From positions 62,001-126,000 of the forward strand of contig NZ_OBDY01000023.1 in NCBI RefSeq assembly GCF_900215205.1: a stretch of 64,000 bases of DNA, in the 5' to 3' direction. The notes beneath the pieces are model-generated. The model was not told the origin of the DNA, ran no database searches, and was given only the letters and a program-made list of their open reading frames with translations. Made by a program: the position numbers and the translations under genes. The stretch comes from Paractinoplanes atraurantiacus (GTDB lineage Bacteria; Actinomycetota; Actinomycetes; Mycobacteriales; Micromonosporaceae). Shown here one piece after another: positions 1 through 8,372 of the stretch; position 1 is the stretch's first letter, and each line of letters starts with the position of its first letter.

Positions 1-434
1 CGGCCGGCCAGGCCGTCGATCTGGAGCTTGTACTGGCTGCCCCGGGCCGAATAGCCCTTCTGGAGCACGTTCTCGCCCTTGGTGGTCTCGTCGGCGGCCA
101 GGCGGACCGCGGCGCCGTAGCGGATCTGGCGGCGGCCCGGGTTGAGCTCCGTCGCCACCGCGCGCAGGGCGATCCGGGGGCACGGCTCGTTCTTGCACGG
201 CGGCGGGAAGGCCAGAGCCCGGCCGCCGTTGTGGGCGACCGTGGTGAAGGCGCCGCCGTACCGGCTGACCGGGCTCAGGTCGAGGCCGCGGCCCGACGCC
301 TCGGCCAGCGGCGACGGGCCGTCGAAGGTGTAGCGGACGGCGACGGCGGCCGGGCCGGCCGTCGACGCGGCGGCGGGCATGACCGCGGCGAGGCCCAGCA
401 CCAGGGCGCAGCCGGCGACGAGGGACAGACGCAC
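1..434 (-). CDS. Secreted LamG-like (concanavalin A-like) domain protein, 3' end outside window
   Basis: The gene reads leftward out of the window, so only about 144 N-terminal residues are seen. A GTG start at 434 opens a Sec signal peptide (MRLSLVAGCALVLGLAAV, Ala-rich cleavage region). The mature part has the 'YTFDG...LAEASGRGLDLSPV' pattern typical of LamG/jellyroll laminin-G-like modules, followed by a Cys pair (CKNEPC). Such modules usually bind carbohydrate or act as accessory domains of secreted enzymes. The catalytic or C-terminal part is not visible, so no activity is assigned. It is divergent from the permease at 541. Confidence 0.6.
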   Translation of the reverse strand, partial: MRLSLVAGCALVLGLAAVMPAAASTAGPAAVAVRYTFDGPSPLAEASGRGLDLSPVSRYGGAFTTVAHNGGRALAFPPPCKNEPCPRIALRAVATELNPGRRQIRYGAAVRLAADETTKGENVLQKGYSARGSQYKLQIDGLAG

Positions 435-540
435 GCCGAGCTAACGGACGGCACGCCCCGAAGGATGCGCGCCGCATTTTGACGCGATGTTAACGCCCGA
501 TCGTGGGAGGTGCTCCTCGCCCGGTGGAACCATTTCGCGG

Positions 541-2454
541 GTGACGACCACGGGGTTCCGGGACTGGATGCTTTCCGGATTGAACGACACCGCGAAGCAC
601 CACGAAGGCCCGCACGGCGAACCGGCCGATCCGGACGAGAAGCCGCACTCGTGGTGGAAGGTGATGTGCCTGACCGGCGTGGACTATTTCTCCACGCTCG
701 GCTACCAACCGGGCATCGCGGCGCTGGCCGCCGGCGTGCTGTCGCCGGTCGCGACGCTGGTGCTGGTGCTGGTCACGCTGCTCGGCGCGCTGCCGATCTA
801 CCGCCGGGTGGCGGCCGACAGCCCGAACGGTGAGGGCTCCATCGCGATGCTGATGAAGCTGCTGTCGTTCTGGAAGGGCAAGCTGTTCGTCCTCGTGCTG
901 CTCGGTTTCGCGGCGACCGACTTCATCATCACGATCACCCTGTCGGCCGCCGACGCCACCGCCCATGTCGACGAGAACCCGTACCTCCCCGAAGCTCTGC
1001 ACGGCCATCAGGTGATCGTGACCCTGCTGTTGGTGGCCTTGCTGGGCGCGGTCTTCCTCAAGGGCTTCACCGAGGCCATCGGGATCGCGGTCGGCCTGGT
1101 CGGCGTCTATCTGGCGCTGAACGTGGTGGTGATCGCGGACGGGCTGTGGGAGGTGCTGACCCATCCGCACGCGGTGACCGACTGGACCACGGCGCTGACC
1201 ACCCAGCACGGCAATCCGGTGGTGGTGGTCGGTATCGCGCTGCTGGTCTTCCCGAAGCTGGCGCTCGGCCTGTCCGGTTTCGAGACCGGCGTGGCCGTGA
1301 TGCCGCACATCAAGGGCGACCTTCAGGGGCGCATCCGGGGCGCGAAGCGGCTGCTCACCACCGCCGCCGTGATCATGAGCGTCTTCCTGTTGACCAGCAG
1401 CGTCGTCACCACGGTCCTCATCCCGCAGGCGGAGTTCGAGTCGGGCGGCGAGGCCAACGGACGGGCGCTCGCCTTCCTCGCGCATCAAAACCTGGGCAAT
1501 GCCTTCGGGACTGTGTACGACCTGTCGACCATCGCCATCCTGTGGTTCGCCGGCGCCTCGGCCATGGCCGGGCTGCTCAACCTCGTGCCGCGCTATCTGC
1601 CGCGCTTCGGCATGGCACCGGGCTGGGCTCGTGCCGTACGGCCGCTGGTCCTGGTCTTCACCGGCACGGCCTTCCTGATCACCTGGATCTTCGACGCGGA
1701 CGTGGACGCGCAGGGCGGCGCCTACGCCACCGGCGTGCTCGTGCTGATCACCTCGGCCGCGGTGGCGGTCACGTTGTCGGCGCGTCGCCGCCGGCAGAAG
1801 GGCCGCACGATCGCCTTCGGCGTCATCGCGGTGCTGTTCGTCTACACGACCATCGCCAACGTCGTGGAGCGGCCGGACGGCGTGAAGATCGCCGCCTGTT
1901 TCATCGCCGCCATCCTGGTCGTCTCGTTCCTGTCCCGGCTGTTCCGGGCGTTCGACCTGCGGGTCACCGACATCTCGGCCGACGAGACGGCGCTGGGCTT
2001 CCTGGCCGACTGCCGGCGCCGGCAGATCCGGCTGATCGCCAACGAGCCCGGCCGCCGGGACAGCCGCGAGTACAGCGACAAGATCGCGCAGATCCTGGCC
2101 GACAACGACATGGCCGACGACCGGGACGTCATCTTCGTCGAGGTGACGGTCAAGGACGCCTCCGACTTCGAGACCGAGCTGCGGGTGACCGGCGAGCTGC
2201 TGCACCACCGCTACAAGGTGATGCGGGTGACCAGCTCCTCGGTGCCGAGCGCGCTGGCCGCCCTGCTGCTCTGGATCAGGGACACCACCGGCCGCCGGCC
2301 GCACATCTACTTCGAGTGGACCGAGGGCAACCCGGTCGCCAACTTCGTGCGCTATCTGGCCTTCGGTCAGGGCGAGGTGGCGCCGGTGACCCGCGAGATG
2401 CTGCGCCGGGCCGAGCACGACCGCAACCGGCGGCCCCACGTGCACGTCGGCTGA
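541..2454 (+). CDS. APC-superfamily amino acid permease
   Basis: This is an integral membrane transporter with about 12 hydrophobic segments between residues 40 and 490, followed by a cytosolic C-terminal part of about 150 residues. The N-terminal '[14 protein letters not shown]' segment and the layout match bacterial APC-family permeases, so amino acid or cation uptake is likely, but the substrate is not readable. The frame is open back to 487. GTG at 541 or ATG at 568 are the plausible starts; no strong Shine-Dalgarno decides between them. The M20 peptidase starts 13 bp downstream, so co-transcription is likely and a peptide or amino acid role would fit. Confidence 0.8.
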   Translation: MTTTGFRDWMLSGLNDTAKHHEGPHGEPADPDEKPHSWWKVMCLTGVDYFSTLGYQPGIAALAAGVLSPVATLVLVLVTLLGALPIYRRVAADSPNGEGSIAMLMKLLSFWKGKLFVLVLLGFAATDFIITITLSAADATAHVDENPYLPEALHGHQVIVTLLLVALLGAVFLKGFTEAIGIAVGLVGVYLALNVVVIADGLWEVLTHPHAVTDWTTALTTQHGNPVVVVGIALLVFPKLALGLSGFETGVAVMPHIKGDLQGRIRGAKRLLTTAAVIMSVFLLTSSVVTTVLIPQAEFESGGEANGRALAFLAHQNLGNAFGTVYDLSTIAILWFAGASAMAGLLNLVPRYLPRFGMAPGWARAVRPLVLVFTGTAFLITWIFDADVDAQGGAYATGVLVLITSAAVAVTLSARRRRQKGRTIAFGVIAVLFVYTTIANVVERPDGVKIAACFIAAILVVSFLSRLFRAFDLRVTDISADETALGFLADCRRRQIRLIANEPGRRDSREYSDKIAQILADNDMADDRDVIFVEVTVKDASDFETELRVTGELLHHRYKVMRVTSSSVPSALAALLLWIRDTTGRRPHIYFEWTEGNPVANFVRYLAFGQGEVAPVTREMLRRAEHDRNRRPHVHVG

Positions 2455-2466
2455 GATGATGACGCG

Positions 2467-3786
2467 ATGAGCCAGCTCGAGGCGTTCCGCGACCTGCTCC
2501 GCATCCCGACCGTCTCGACCCGCGAGGCCGCGGAGTGGGATTCCGGCGCGTTCGACGACTTCCACGCGGCGCTGCGCCGGCACTTCCCCCTGCTGCACGA
2601 GAAGCTGGAACTGACCCGGATCGGCACCCACGGCCTGCTCTTCCACTGGCCCGGCGTGTCCGCCGAGCGGCCGGTCGTGCTCATGGCGCACATCGACGTG
2701 GTGCCGGTCGAGGGCGAGTGGACCCATCCGCCGTTCGAAGCCGTCGTCGAGGACGGGGTCATCTGGGGCCGCGGCACCCTCGACTGCAAGGCCAGCCTGA
2801 CCGCCATCTGCCAGGCCGTGGAAGACCTGCTGGCCGGCGGGCACACCCCGGCCCAGGACGTGTGGCTGTCCTTCGGCTGCGACGAGGAGGTGGCCGGCGT
2901 CGCCGCCCAGCTCGCGGTCGACGAGCTGCGCAGGCGCGGCGTCGAGCCGTGGTTCGTGCTCGACGAGGGCGGCGCGGTCGCCCACGACGTGCTGCCGGGT
3001 GTGCCGGTGCCGGTCGCCGCCATCGGCGTCACCGAGAAAGGCGTCGCCTCGATCGAGCTGAGCGTCGACGGCCGCGGCGGGCACGCGTCCACGCCGGCCC
3101 CGATGGGGCCGACCGTGCGCCTGGCCCGGGCCGTCACCCGGCTCGACCGTTCGCCGATGCCGGCCACCACGCCGGACGTGGTGGTCGAGTTCCTGCGCCG
3201 CGCCTCCGCGCACGCCACCGGACCGATCGGTCTCGCCCTGCGCGGCGCCGTCCGCTCCCGTCCCGTGCTGACCCGGCTCCTGCTGGCCGCGGGGCCGGAG
3301 GCGGCGGCGATGGTACGGACCACCTTCGCGATCACCACGCTCAGCGGCTCACCGGCCCTGAACGTCGTGGCGTCGAACGCGACCGCCGGCGTCAACATCC
3401 GCATCCTGGTCGGCGACACCATGGCGAGCGCGATCGCCCACGTCCGCAAGGTGATCCGCGACAAGAAGGTGACGATCCGCGTGGTCCACGACGGTGAGCC
3501 GTCACCGCCGTCGCCCCTGGACGACGCGTTCCAGCTCATCGAGGCGGTCACGGTGTCGCATTTCCCCAAAGCGGTTCCGGCGCCGTACGTCATGATGGCC
3601 GCGACCGACGCCAGGCGCTTCACCGCCATCTGCGAGCGGGTGTACCGGTTCACGCCGTTCGAGATGACCAAGAAGCAGCGCGAGGCGATCCACTCGTACG
3701 ACGAGCACATCACCGTCGACGCCTACCTGGCCGGCGTCAGCTGGTACCGCTCGCTTCTTCAGAGGCTGCCCGCCGGGCCGCGGTGA
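2467..3786 (+). CDS. M20-family metallopeptidase (carboxypeptidase/deacylase type)
   Basis: This is a 439-residue M20/M25/M40 zinc hydrolase. It carries the family's metal-site landmarks: 'MAHIDVVPVEGEWTHPPF' near residue 75, 'GRGTLDCKAS' near 102, and 'GCDEEVAG' near 138, containing the catalytic Glu. The 'GGHASTPAP' dimerisation-domain motif follows. The pattern resembles the CPS1/PM20D1 branch, which hydrolyses dipeptides or N-acyl amino acids. It starts 13 bp after the permease, suggesting a two-gene uptake-and-cleavage unit. Its 3' end overlaps the oppositely oriented LysR gene by 50 bp. Confidence 0.9.
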   Translation: MSQLEAFRDLLRIPTVSTREAAEWDSGAFDDFHAALRRHFPLLHEKLELTRIGTHGLLFHWPGVSAERPVVLMAHIDVVPVEGEWTHPPFEAVVEDGVIWGRGTLDCKASLTAICQAVEDLLAGGHTPAQDVWLSFGCDEEVAGVAAQLAVDELRRRGVEPWFVLDEGGAVAHDVLPGVPVPVAAIGVTEKGVASIELSVDGRGGHASTPAPMGPTVRLARAVTRLDRSPMPATTPDVVVEFLRRASAHATGPIGLALRGAVRSRPVLTRLLLAAGPEAAAMVRTTFAITTLSGSPALNVVASNATAGVNIRILVGDTMASAIAHVRKVIRDKKVTIRVVHDGEPSPPSPLDDAFQLIEAVTVSHFPKAVPAPYVMMAATDARRFTAICERVYRFTPFEMTKKQREAIHSYDEHITVDAYLAGVSWYRSLLQRLPAGPR

Positions 3787-4588
3787 CGAAGGCCGCCACC
3801 TCCCGCGAACGGCTGCTCTCGGCCCACGCCACGACCAGCGTGGCCGGCGTCGCGTCGAGCACCGGCCGATAGACGACGCCCCGGTGCGGCCGCAGCGCCG
3901 CCGACTCACTGACCAGCGCGACCGCCCGGCCCAGAGCCACCAGCTGCATCAGCTCGCCCACGTCACCGACCAGCGGCCCCGTCCCCGGGCGCGCGGCTTC
4001 GGGGAACCGCGGAATCTCCTCGGCGGACAGATCGGCCATGCGCAGCTCGTCGCACGCGGCCAGCGGGTGACTCTCGGCCAGCGCGACCACCCGCCGCTCC
4101 ACCACCAGCTCCTCGGTGGCCAGGCCGCTCAGGTCGTTCTGCGGGTGATGCAGCAGCCCGACATCGGCCCGGCCGTCGCGCAGCATCGCCCCACGGTCGC
4201 CGATCGAGAAGGCGAATTCGACAGGCAAGGCATCAGGGCTTTGCTCGTACGCGGCCAGGATCGCCGGCAGGAGCCCGGCGTCACCACCCGGCTTCATCGC
4301 CAGCACGAGGCACGCCTTCGGACCGGCCCGCTGCGCCCGCCGGGCCGCGGCGGCCACCGCGTCGAGGGCGGTCCGGCCCTCGGCCAGCAACACCTCGCCG
4401 GCCGGGGTCAGTCGGCTGCCATGACTCGTACGCTCGAGAAGCTCGACGCCCAGGCGATGCTCGAGCCGCCGGATCGCCCGGGAGAGCGGCGGCTGCGCGA
4501 TGCCCAGACGGTCCGCGGCCCGCCCGAAGTGCAGCTCCTCGGCCACGGCGACGAAGTACCGCAACTCCCGAGTCTCCACGTCCTCCAT
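3737..4588 (-). CDS. LysR-family transcriptional regulator
   Basis: The N-terminal winged helix-turn-helix is classic LysR: 'LRYFVAVAEELHFGRAA' then 'AQPPLSRAIRRLEHRLG' within residues 8-55. A periplasmic-binding-like effector domain fills the remaining residues, and the total of 283 is slightly short for the family. It is divergent from the SDR gene at 4659 across a 70-bp spacer, the usual LysR arrangement, so the SDR is its likely target and autoregulation is likely. The co-inducer is unknown. Its C-terminal codons overlap the convergent M20 peptidase. Confidence 0.9.
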   Translation of the reverse strand: MEDVETRELRYFVAVAEELHFGRAADRLGIAQPPLSRAIRRLEHRLGVELLERTSHGSRLTPAGEVLLAEGRTALDAVAAAARRAQRAGPKACLVLAMKPGGDAGLLPAILAAYEQSPDALPVEFAFSIGDRGAMLRDGRADVGLLHHPQNDLSGLATEELVVERRVVALAESHPLAACDELRMADLSAEEIPRFPEAARPGTGPLVGDVGELMQLVALGRAVALVSESAALRPHRGVVYRPVLDATPATLVVAWAESSRSREVAAFVTAARRAASEEASGTS

Positions 4589-4658
4589 ACCCGGAGGGTA
4601 TCGCCTCCGTACTCAATCAATCTTGGGGTGAAAGGCCGTCCGGTGGTCGGATGGGTGC

Positions 4659-5318
4659 ATGTCAGAAACAAAGATCGCCCTGGTCACGGGCGCCGGCCGG
4701 GGAATCGGCGCCGCCATCGCGGAAGGGCTCGCCGCCCGCGGCATGACCGTCATCGCGGCCACCCGGGCCGACCTCGACGTCACCGACGACACCTCGGTCG
4801 CCGCGTTCGCGTCCCGCTGCGACCGCCTCGACATCCTGGTCAACAACGCCGGCATCTCCGGCGGCCGGGACGGCCAGACGCCGGGCGAGGCCGACCTCGC
4901 GGTGATCCGGGCCGTCTACGAGACCAACCTGTTCGGCGTCATCCGGGTCACCGAGGCCTTCCTGCCGCTGCTCCGCAAGTCGGCCGACCCCCGGATCATC
5001 AACGTCTCCAGCGGCACGGCCTCGCTGCACTGGAACACCGACCCCGCGCACAACTTCGCGGCCCGCGGCACCCCGCTCGGCTACCCGGCGTCGAAGGCGG
5101 CCCTGAACATGCTCACCGTCCAGTACGCCAAGGCCTTCCCCGGCATGTCGATCAACGCCACGGCCCCCGGCGCCTGCGGCACCGACTTCGCCAAAGACCT
5201 GGGCCTCTCGCTGGAACGCACCGCCGCCGACGGCGCCGCCATCGCGATCCGGCTGGCCACGATGGACGGCCCGCCGACGGCCGCGTTCGTCTCCGACGAG
5301 GGGCCCGTCCCCTGGTAG
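4659..5318 (+). CDS. Short-chain dehydrogenase/reductase (SDR), NAD(P)-dependent
   Basis: This is a 219-residue classical SDR. It has the nucleotide-binding TGAGRGIG at residues 11-18, NNAG near 67, the catalytic Ser in 'INVSSGTAS', and YxxxK in 'YPASK'. It reduces or oxidises an alcohol/carbonyl using NAD(P)(H); the substrate is unknown. It faces the LysR gene across a short shared promoter region and is presumably controlled by it. Confidence 0.9.
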   Translation: MSETKIALVTGAGRGIGAAIAEGLAARGMTVIAATRADLDVTDDTSVAAFASRCDRLDILVNNAGISGGRDGQTPGEADLAVIRAVYETNLFGVIRVTEAFLPLLRKSADPRIINVSSGTASLHWNTDPAHNFAARGTPLGYPASKAALNMLTVQYAKAFPGMSINATAPGACGTDFAKDLGLSLERTAADGAAIAIRLATMDGPPTAAFVSDEGPVPW

Positions 5319-5319
5319 G

Positions 5320-5835
5320 TCAGCAACCACTCCATTGACTGGTACGCAGGCTGGTGCCGACGCCGCCGACCTCCTTCAGCGAGTCCGGAAGCACGATCGT
5401 GGTGTCCACGGTGATGCCCCAGCGATAGGAGCCGCACGGGTGGTTGTACTCCTCGACCGGCGCAGTGTTCCTGACCTTGCGGACGCCGCAGGCGCTGTGC
5501 CCGTACCACGTGCCGCAGACGCCCTTGGCCCCGTAACGGCAGGCCTTCCCGGAGGTGCAGATGCCCGGCGTCTCCTTGATGCCCCGGCAGTTCAGCAGGG
5601 TGCGGTCCGCCTTCTGGCAGTAGATCGAGTTCTCGGCCTTCCAACCCTCGCCGAACGGAAGGTCGTAGATGTCGATGCAGTGCACACCTTGGTTGCCGAG
5701 CGAGTCACTCCCGACCACCTTGCAGACGTGCTCGAGCAGGCGCCAGTCGGCCGCCATGGCCGGGCCGGCGGTGGGAATCACGAGCCCGGCGATGGCCAGG
5801 ACGCTCGTCATCAGAGAGAGAAGAATCCGTCGCAT
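5320..5835 (-). CDS. Cysteine-rich secreted protein of unknown function
   Basis: The ATG at 5835 begins a clear Sec signal peptide (MRRILLSLMTSVLAIAGLV, AMAADW cleavage region). The mature protein of about 145 residues has ten cysteines, enough for five disulfides, spread along its whole length. I do not recognise the family. The open frame extends upstream to 6045, but that part is Arg/Pro-rich shadow sequence. It converges with the SDR gene, with stops 1 bp apart. Confidence 0.7.
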   Translation of the reverse strand: MRRILLSLMTSVLAIAGLVIPTAGPAMAADWRLLEHVCKVVGSDSLGNQGVHCIDIYDLPFGEGWKAENSIYCQKADRTLLNCRGIKETPGICTSGKACRYGAKGVCGTWYGHSACGVRKVRNTAPVEEYNHPCGSYRWGITVDTTIVLPDSLKEVGGVGTSLRTSQWSGC

Positions 5836-5902
5836 GATCCGATTGCACCGGCCCGGCCGGTGTCCGGACAGCAGCACGAACACCTCCGAACGGTTCCGAA
5901 CG

Positions 5903-6373
5903 TCACCGGGCGAACCACGCCTCGGCGGTGGGGTCGAGGGCGGCGGCGAGGCAGCGCGCCTGGTGCGGCGGCAGCGGCGGCACGGCGGCCGGCTCGAACC
6001 AGGCGACCTCGACGGACTTGTCGTCGTTGACGCGGGCCTCACCACCCACGGCGCGGCACAGCACGCCGACGGTCAGCCAGTGGATCTGGTCGCCGTTGGG
6101 CGCCACGGACAGGTCGAGCGCCTCGACCGCGAGGAGCCGCTCGGCCTCGACGCGGACGCCGGTCTCCTCGAGGACCTCCCGAACGGCGCCGGCGGCCGGT
6201 TGCTCGCCCGGTTCCAGGCATCCGGTGGTCAGGGCCCAGTCGTGCGTGTCCGACCGGCGGACCAGGAGCACGCGGCCGCTTTGGTCGAGCACCACAGCGA
6301 TCACCCCGGGCAGAGGCAGCGGGTCATGCCCGACCTTCGAGCGGAGCGCGACGACAAATGCGGGGATCGGCAT
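5903..6373 (-). CDS. NUDIX hydrolase
   Basis: The Nudix box G-x5-E-x7-REVLEETGV is complete (GCLEPGE ... REVLEETGV, about residues 50-72), so Mg2+-dependent hydrolysis of a nucleoside-diphosphate-X substrate is expected. The specific substrate is unknown. I chose ATG 6373 (MPIPAFVV); an upstream ATG at 6400 in the same frame would add nine Gly/Pro-rich residues. Just upstream lies the 18-bp tandem repeat array. Confidence 0.88.
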   Translation of the reverse strand: MPIPAFVVALRSKVGHDPLPLPGVIAVVLDQSGRVLLVRRSDTHDWALTTGCLEPGEQPAAGAVREVLEETGVRVEAERLLAVEALDLSVAPNGDQIHWLTVGVLCRAVGGEARVNDDKSVEVAWFEPAAVPPLPPHQARCLAAALDPTAEAWFAR

Positions 6374-6411
6374 GGGCGGCACCGTAGGACCCCCGGGCAA
6401 TCACCGAACGA

Positions 6412-6555
6412 GCACCCCGGCCCGGCTCTGCACCCCGGCCCGGCTCTGCACCCTGGCCCGGCTCTGCACCCTGGCCCGGCTCTGCACCCTGGCCCGGCTC
6501 TGCACCCTGGCCCGGCTCTGCGCCTCGGCCCGGCTCTGCATCCCGGCCCGGCTCT
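6412..6555. repeat. Tandem repeat, eight copies of 18 bp
   Basis: Eight head-to-tail units of GCACCCTGGCCCGGCTCT run without interruption. Copies 1, 2, 7 and 8 differ by one to three bases; the central four are identical. The period is a multiple of three, so all frames stay open and would give hexapeptide repeats. It lies between the NUDIX start and the 3' end of a small ORF, so it probably acts as spacer DNA; a coding role is not supported. Confidence 0.95.
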
Positions 6556-6758
6556 CAGGCGGCGGCGTGGCCGGAGAGGGCCGGCTTCGGGGAGGTGTCG
6601 TGGTCGAGGTGGGTGGCGAGGCGGCGCAGCGCGGCGGCGGTGGCCACGCGGGCGCGGTTGGGCGGCCGCTCCGGCACCACCGGGCTGTCCGGGCGGGCCG
6701 AGAGCATGGGCCGGGTGCCGGCGTCGACCGCGAGTGCGGCAAGGGCGAGTTCCTGCAT
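6555..6758 (-). CDS. Small hypothetical protein (67 aa), divergent from the CGNR regulator
   Basis: An ATG-initiated short ORF encodes an Ala/Pro/Arg-rich, His/Asp-ending peptide (MQELALAALAVDAG...). The AGGGAAGATC stretch upstream on the minus strand offers a usable ribosome-binding site. It has no recognised domain. Support is positional: it is divergent from the CGNR gene with an inverted repeat between them. Its stop codon sits on the last repeat unit, so the 3' end may have been created by repeat expansion. Confidence 0.4.
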   Translation of the reverse strand: MQELALAALAVDAGTRPMLSARPDSPVVPERPPNRARVATAAALRRLATHLDHDTSPKPALSGHAAA

Positions 6759-6793
6759 CGTGATCTTCCCTTCGATTGATGCGGGCTAAAGTT

Positions 6794-6836
6794 GTTTGAC
6801 TAGAACCATAGGTACCGCGCCTGGTGCGGGTCAAAC
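6794..6836. promoter_or_regulatory. Inverted repeat GTTTGAC...GTCAAAC, candidate operator
   Basis: Perfect 7-bp arms at 6794-6800 and 6830-6836 flank the divergent intergenic region just upstream of the CGNR-family regulator. The spacing and position suit an autoregulatory operator, but binding is inferred. Confidence 0.4.
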
Positions 6837-6853
6837 ACGTTTTGGTGGAATCA

Positions 6854-7453
6854 ATGTCAGAATCCGGGTTCCTGGAGCCCTTCGGCGGCGCTGTCTGCCT
6901 CGACTTCGCCAACACGCTCGACGGCCGCGCGACCGCACAACCGACCGAGTACGTGCACACCTACGTCGACCTGGCCGGATGGTCGGAGTTCGCCGGCCTG
7001 ATCGACGCGCCCACGAGCGCGCGTCTCCGCCGGCACGACTCCGAGGCGTCGCTGCGCACGGCCCTGAACCTGCGCGAGGCGATCTTCGAGGTCTTCACCG
7101 CGGTCGGCCGTGGCGAGACCCCACCGGCCGGCTCGCTCGACGAGGTGCGGCAGCGATACGCCGAGGCGGTCGCCTCGGCCCGTCTCGGTCCCGCCCCGGA
7201 GGGCTCGTTCACTTGGGAATTCACCGGTGACCAGCCCGATCGCGCCTGGTGGCCGATCGCCGTCGACGCCGTGCGCCTGCTCACCCAGGGCCCCCTGAAC
7301 CGGGTCAAGGTCTGCGCCGCCGAGGCCGGCTGCATAGGCCTGTTCCTCGACACCAGCAAGAACCGCAGCCGCCGCTGGTGCACAATGGACGGCTGCGGCG
7401 TCGAGGCCAAGGTCCAGCGCCAGGCCCGCCGCCGCCAGGCCACCCGCAGGTAG
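6854..7453 (+). CDS. CGNR zinc-finger / ABATE-domain transcriptional regulator
   Basis: The protein has an N-terminal ABATE-like stress-sensing region ('CLDFANTLDGR' near residue 15) and a C-terminal treble-clef CGNR-type finger. The C-terminal elements 'VCAAEAGCIGLFLDTSKNR' then 'RRWCTMDGCGVEAK' supply four cysteines, and the family CGNR tetrad is here 'CGVE', a variant. Start ATG 6854 follows GGTGGA; a GTG at 6824 is in frame but would place the operator-like repeat inside the gene. Its role is predicted DNA-binding regulation, with the signal unknown. It is followed by 0.9 kb of repetitive non-coding DNA. Confidence 0.85.
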   Translation: MSESGFLEPFGGAVCLDFANTLDGRATAQPTEYVHTYVDLAGWSEFAGLIDAPTSARLRRHDSEASLRTALNLREAIFEVFTAVGRGETPPAGSLDEVRQRYAEAVASARLGPAPEGSFTWEFTGDQPDRAWWPIAVDAVRLLTQGPLNRVKVCAAEAGCIGLFLDTSKNRSRRWCTMDGCGVEAKVQRQARRRQATRR

Positions 7454-7459
7454 TCAGCC

Positions 7460-8372
7460 CCGCCCCCGCATCCACCCCTCCTCGTGCCGAATCCACCCCG
7501 CGCCGCCGCCCCGCGCCGAATCCAGCCCGCGCCGCCGCCCCGCACCGGGCCTGGGCCCCACCGCCCAGCCCGCATCCGCACCCGCCCTGTACCGGGCCAC
7601 CGTCCCGCACCGCGCCGCCCCGCACCGGGTCCGGGTGGCGCCGCCCCGCGCCGGCCCTGGCCGCACCGCCCGGCGCCGCATCCGCACCGCGCCGTGCCCA
7701 GGCCGCACAGCCCTGCGCCACACCGGGCCGGACCGCGTTAGGCAGGGCTGCGCAGACCGCGCTGGGCCAGACCGCACTGAACCGCGCCGCGCCGGGCCGC
7801 ACTGGACCCGCGCCGCACCGCGCCGGGCCGCACCGCGCCGGGCCGCACCGCGCCGTGGCGCGACGCACCGGGCCGTATCGGGCCGTATCGGGTCGTACCG
7901 CGCCGTGGCGCGCCGCCGCACCGCGCCGGACCGCGCTGGACCGGGGGCCGCGCCGCGCTGGGACGCACCGCGCCGGGCCGCACCGCACCAGGGCCGCACC
8001 GCACCGCGCCGCGCCAGGGCCGCGCCGCGCCGGGGCCGCGCCGCGCCGGGCCGCGCCGCGCCGCGCCGGGCCGCACCAGGGCCGCACCGCACCGCGCCGG
8101 GCCGCACCAGGGCCGCGCCGCGCCGGGCCGCACCGCACCGCGCCGGGCCGCACCAGGGCCGCGCCGCGCCGGGCCGCACCGCACCGCGCCGGGCCGCACC
8201 AGGGCCGCGCTGCGCCGCGCCGCGCCGTGCCGGGACGGGCCGCGCCGTGCCAAGACGGGCCGCACTGCGCCGCGACGGGCCGCACTGCGCCGCGACGGGC
8301 CGCACTGCGCCGCGACGGGCCGCACTGCGCCGCGACGGGCCGCACTGCGACGGGCCGCGGCGGGGCGGTGGC
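7460..8372. repeat. GC-only low-complexity region with tandem repeats, no gene
   Basis: About 0.9 kb is made almost wholly of permutations of CCGCACC, CCGCGCC and GCCGGG. All six frames are open for hundreds of codons, giving only Ala/Arg/Pro/Gly/His-rich translations, which is the signature of composition and not of coding. It separates the 3' ends of two convergent genes (CGNR and the ABC permease). Inside it are a 46-bp period (near 8101, 8147 and 8193) and a 20-bp array (8221-8355). I see no gene here. Confidence 0.9.
8221..8355. repeat. 20-bp tandem repeat array
   Basis: Four perfect copies of CGCACTGCGCCGCGACGGGC occupy 8261-8340, preceded by two degenerate copies (8221-8260) and followed by a truncated one. 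The period is not a multiple of three, which argues against a coding function. Confidence 0.95.

Noticed and set aside
490-3213. A 907-codon open frame on the minus strand across the permease and peptidase genes
   Set aside because: Its translation is His/Arg/Gly-rich and repeats no domain; it is the antisense shadow of two well-supported plus-strand genes.
6039-6221. Short minus-strand ORF inside the NUDIX gene region
   Set aside because: Alternative frame of the NUDIX hydrolase, which has an intact Nudix box.
8101-8340. Regularly spaced repeats as a CRISPR array
   Set aside because: The units are directly contiguous with no unique spacers, and there are no cas genes in the window.
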